Origin: Noviherbaspirillum cavernae
Lineage (GTDB): Bacteria > Pseudomonadota > Gammaproteobacteria > Burkholderiales > Burkholderiaceae_D
NCBI RefSeq assembly: GCF_003590875.1
Contig: NZ_QYUN01000003.1
Coordinates: 1-64,000 of the forward strand
DNA length: 64,000 nt
Direction: 5' to 3'
The notes beneath the pieces were generated by a model. The model made no database searches. It saw only the letters and a list, made by a program, of their open reading frames with translations, and was not told where the DNA came from. The position numbers and the translations under genes were made by a program. The stretch's first letter is position 1. Every line of letters starts with the position of its first letter. This document shows, in pieces, positions 62,995 through 64,000 of this stretch.

Positions 62995-63238
62995 CGCCAA
63001 GGCAGTAGCTTTCGCTGCAATGCCTTGCGGAATGGCGGCCTGCCTATCCACCGCCTGCATGTTTCGCAAAACACGGTAGACGCCACGCAAACCCTTTCCT
63101 GCCCATGCTTGCTACATTCGATTGCAGCAATCGCTCGCGCACGGCAGCGCGGGCCGGATTGCCTCTGTTCCGTCGAATGACATCGAGGACATGCGCATGA
63201 CGATGATCGCAGGGCAGTGATCATATGGGAGTGACCAT

Positions 63239-64000
63239 ATGACAGTGATACACAGCGACATCCCTGCCCGGCTCGACCGCCTTCCGTGGTCGCGCTGGCA
63301 TTGGCGCGTGGTCATCGCGCTCGGCGTGGCGTGGGTGCTCGACGGACTGGAAGTGACGCTGGTGGGTTCCATCGGCGGCGTGCTGGAAAGGCCCGACACG
63401 CTCGCGCTCACTGCTGCCCAGATCGGCTGGGCGGGCTCGCTCTACGTCGGCGGCGCGGTGGTCGGGGCGCTGGTGTTCGGTCGGCTCACCGACCGGCTGG
63501 GCCGCAAGCGGCTGTTTCTTGCCACGCTGTCGGTCTACATGCTGGCCACGCTGGCGACGGCGTTCTCGCCGGATTTCGCGTTCTTCGCGGCATGCCGCTT
63601 CATCACCGGGCTCGGCATCGGCGGCGAGTATGCGGCGATCAATTCCGCGATTGACGAATTGATCCCGGCGCGGGTGCGCGGCCGGGTCAATCTGGCCATC
63701 AACGGCAGCTTCTGGATCGGCACGGCGCTCGGCGCGGCGCTGAGTCTGGTGCTGCTGGACCCGCGCGTGCTTGGTCCGGTCGTCGGCTGGCGTGCCGGTT
63801 TCGTGCTCGGTGCGCTGCTGGCGGTGGCAATTGTGCTGGTGCGGCGCAACGTACCGGAAAGCCCGCGCTGGCTGCTCACGCATGGCCGTGCCGCGGAGGC
63901 GCAACGCATCATCGAGCGCATCGAGGCCGAGGTCGCGCAACAATGCGGCACGCTGCCCGCCGTCACCGGCAGCATCGCCTTCCCGGCGCATGCCGCGCCA
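63239..64000 (+). CDS. MFS transporter, N-terminal part
   Basis: The frame runs off the window after 254 residues, about half the usual length. It shows helix 1 (WRVVIALGVAWVLDGLEVTLVGSI), the MFS motif A FGRLTDRLGRKRLF between helices 2 and 3, and RFITGLGIGGEYAAINSAIDELIPARVRGR at helix 4, typical of the metabolite:H+ symporter and sugar-porter groups. A GGGAG lies before the ATG at 63239. Substrate unknown. Confidence 0.88.
   Translation, partial: MTVIHSDIPARLDRLPWSRWHWRVVIALGVAWVLDGLEVTLVGSIGGVLERPDTLALTAAQIGWAGSLYVGGAVVGALVFGRLTDRLGRKRLFLATLSVYMLATLATAFSPDFAFFAACRFITGLGIGGEYAAINSAIDELIPARVRGRVNLAINGSFWIGTALGAALSLVLLDPRVLGPVVGWRAGFVLGALLAVAIVLVRRNVPESPRWLLTHGRAAEAQRIIERIEAEVAQQCGTLPAVTGSIAFPAHAAP

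Overview
The window is high-GC DNA, and gene content and codon use fit a soil or water betaproteobacterium of the Burkholderiales, most likely the Oxalobacteraceae (Herbaspirillum or Noviherbaspirillum-like). That placement is inferred from family recognition, not from a marker gene. No rRNA, tRNA or CRISPR array was seen.

Layout. 1-4 kb: the tail of a DUF2237 gene, decayed gene fragments, two ~208-bp palindrome-ended repeats flanking a lipoprotein gene, and a large lipoprotein with eight ~52-residue repeats. 4-9.4 kb: a tightly coupled operon of DUF2760 and two divergent Hsp70 proteins, one carrying a ten-fold His-Gly-Val repeat. 9.6-11.2 kb: a LexA-type box, a small unknown gene and pncB. 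11.2-16.5 kb: an IS-scarred segment with an arylsulfatase module, flavohemoglobin hmp and nested IS630/IS3 remnants. 16.5-23 kb: a low-GC membrane protein, an SDR enzyme, and a signalling pair of HDOD-GAF-histidine kinase with REC-PAS-GGDEF-EAL. 23-27.6 kb: Rieske oxygenase plus reductase, a Liv-type binding protein and a divergent LysR regulator. 27.6-33.3 kb: small envelope and stress proteins, a LexA box shared by a radical SAM protein and an unknown protein, and a candidate small RNA.

33.5-44.7 kb is the clearest metabolic unit: a complete branched-chain-type ABC importer (binding protein, two permeases, two ATPases), aliphatic amidase AmiE, a MoxR-type AAA ATPase with a VWA partner, then AmiC-like ligand sensor and AmiR-like ANTAR antiterminator. 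Together these would import short amides, hydrolyse them and sense them. 45-47.5 kb holds an ECF sigma/anti-sigma pair with a DUF4394 secreted protein. 48-53.5 kb is a module (DUF2798/MarR; AraC/TPR protein) between two decayed copies of the same small tyrosine recombinase. 53.7-57.1 kb is a four-gene unit around DUF899. 57-64 kb carries lipoproteins, a FAD oxidoreductase with a stray copy of its tail, a CynX-type MFS exporter coupled to an ankyrin protein, a LysR regulator, and a truncated MFS gene at the edge.

The strongest candidates for undescribed biology are the Hsp70-Hsp70-DUF2760 operon, the two LexA-type boxes in front of unstudied genes (one possibly linking DNA damage to NAD salvage), and the promoter-to-terminator small RNA candidate at 33.2 kb.
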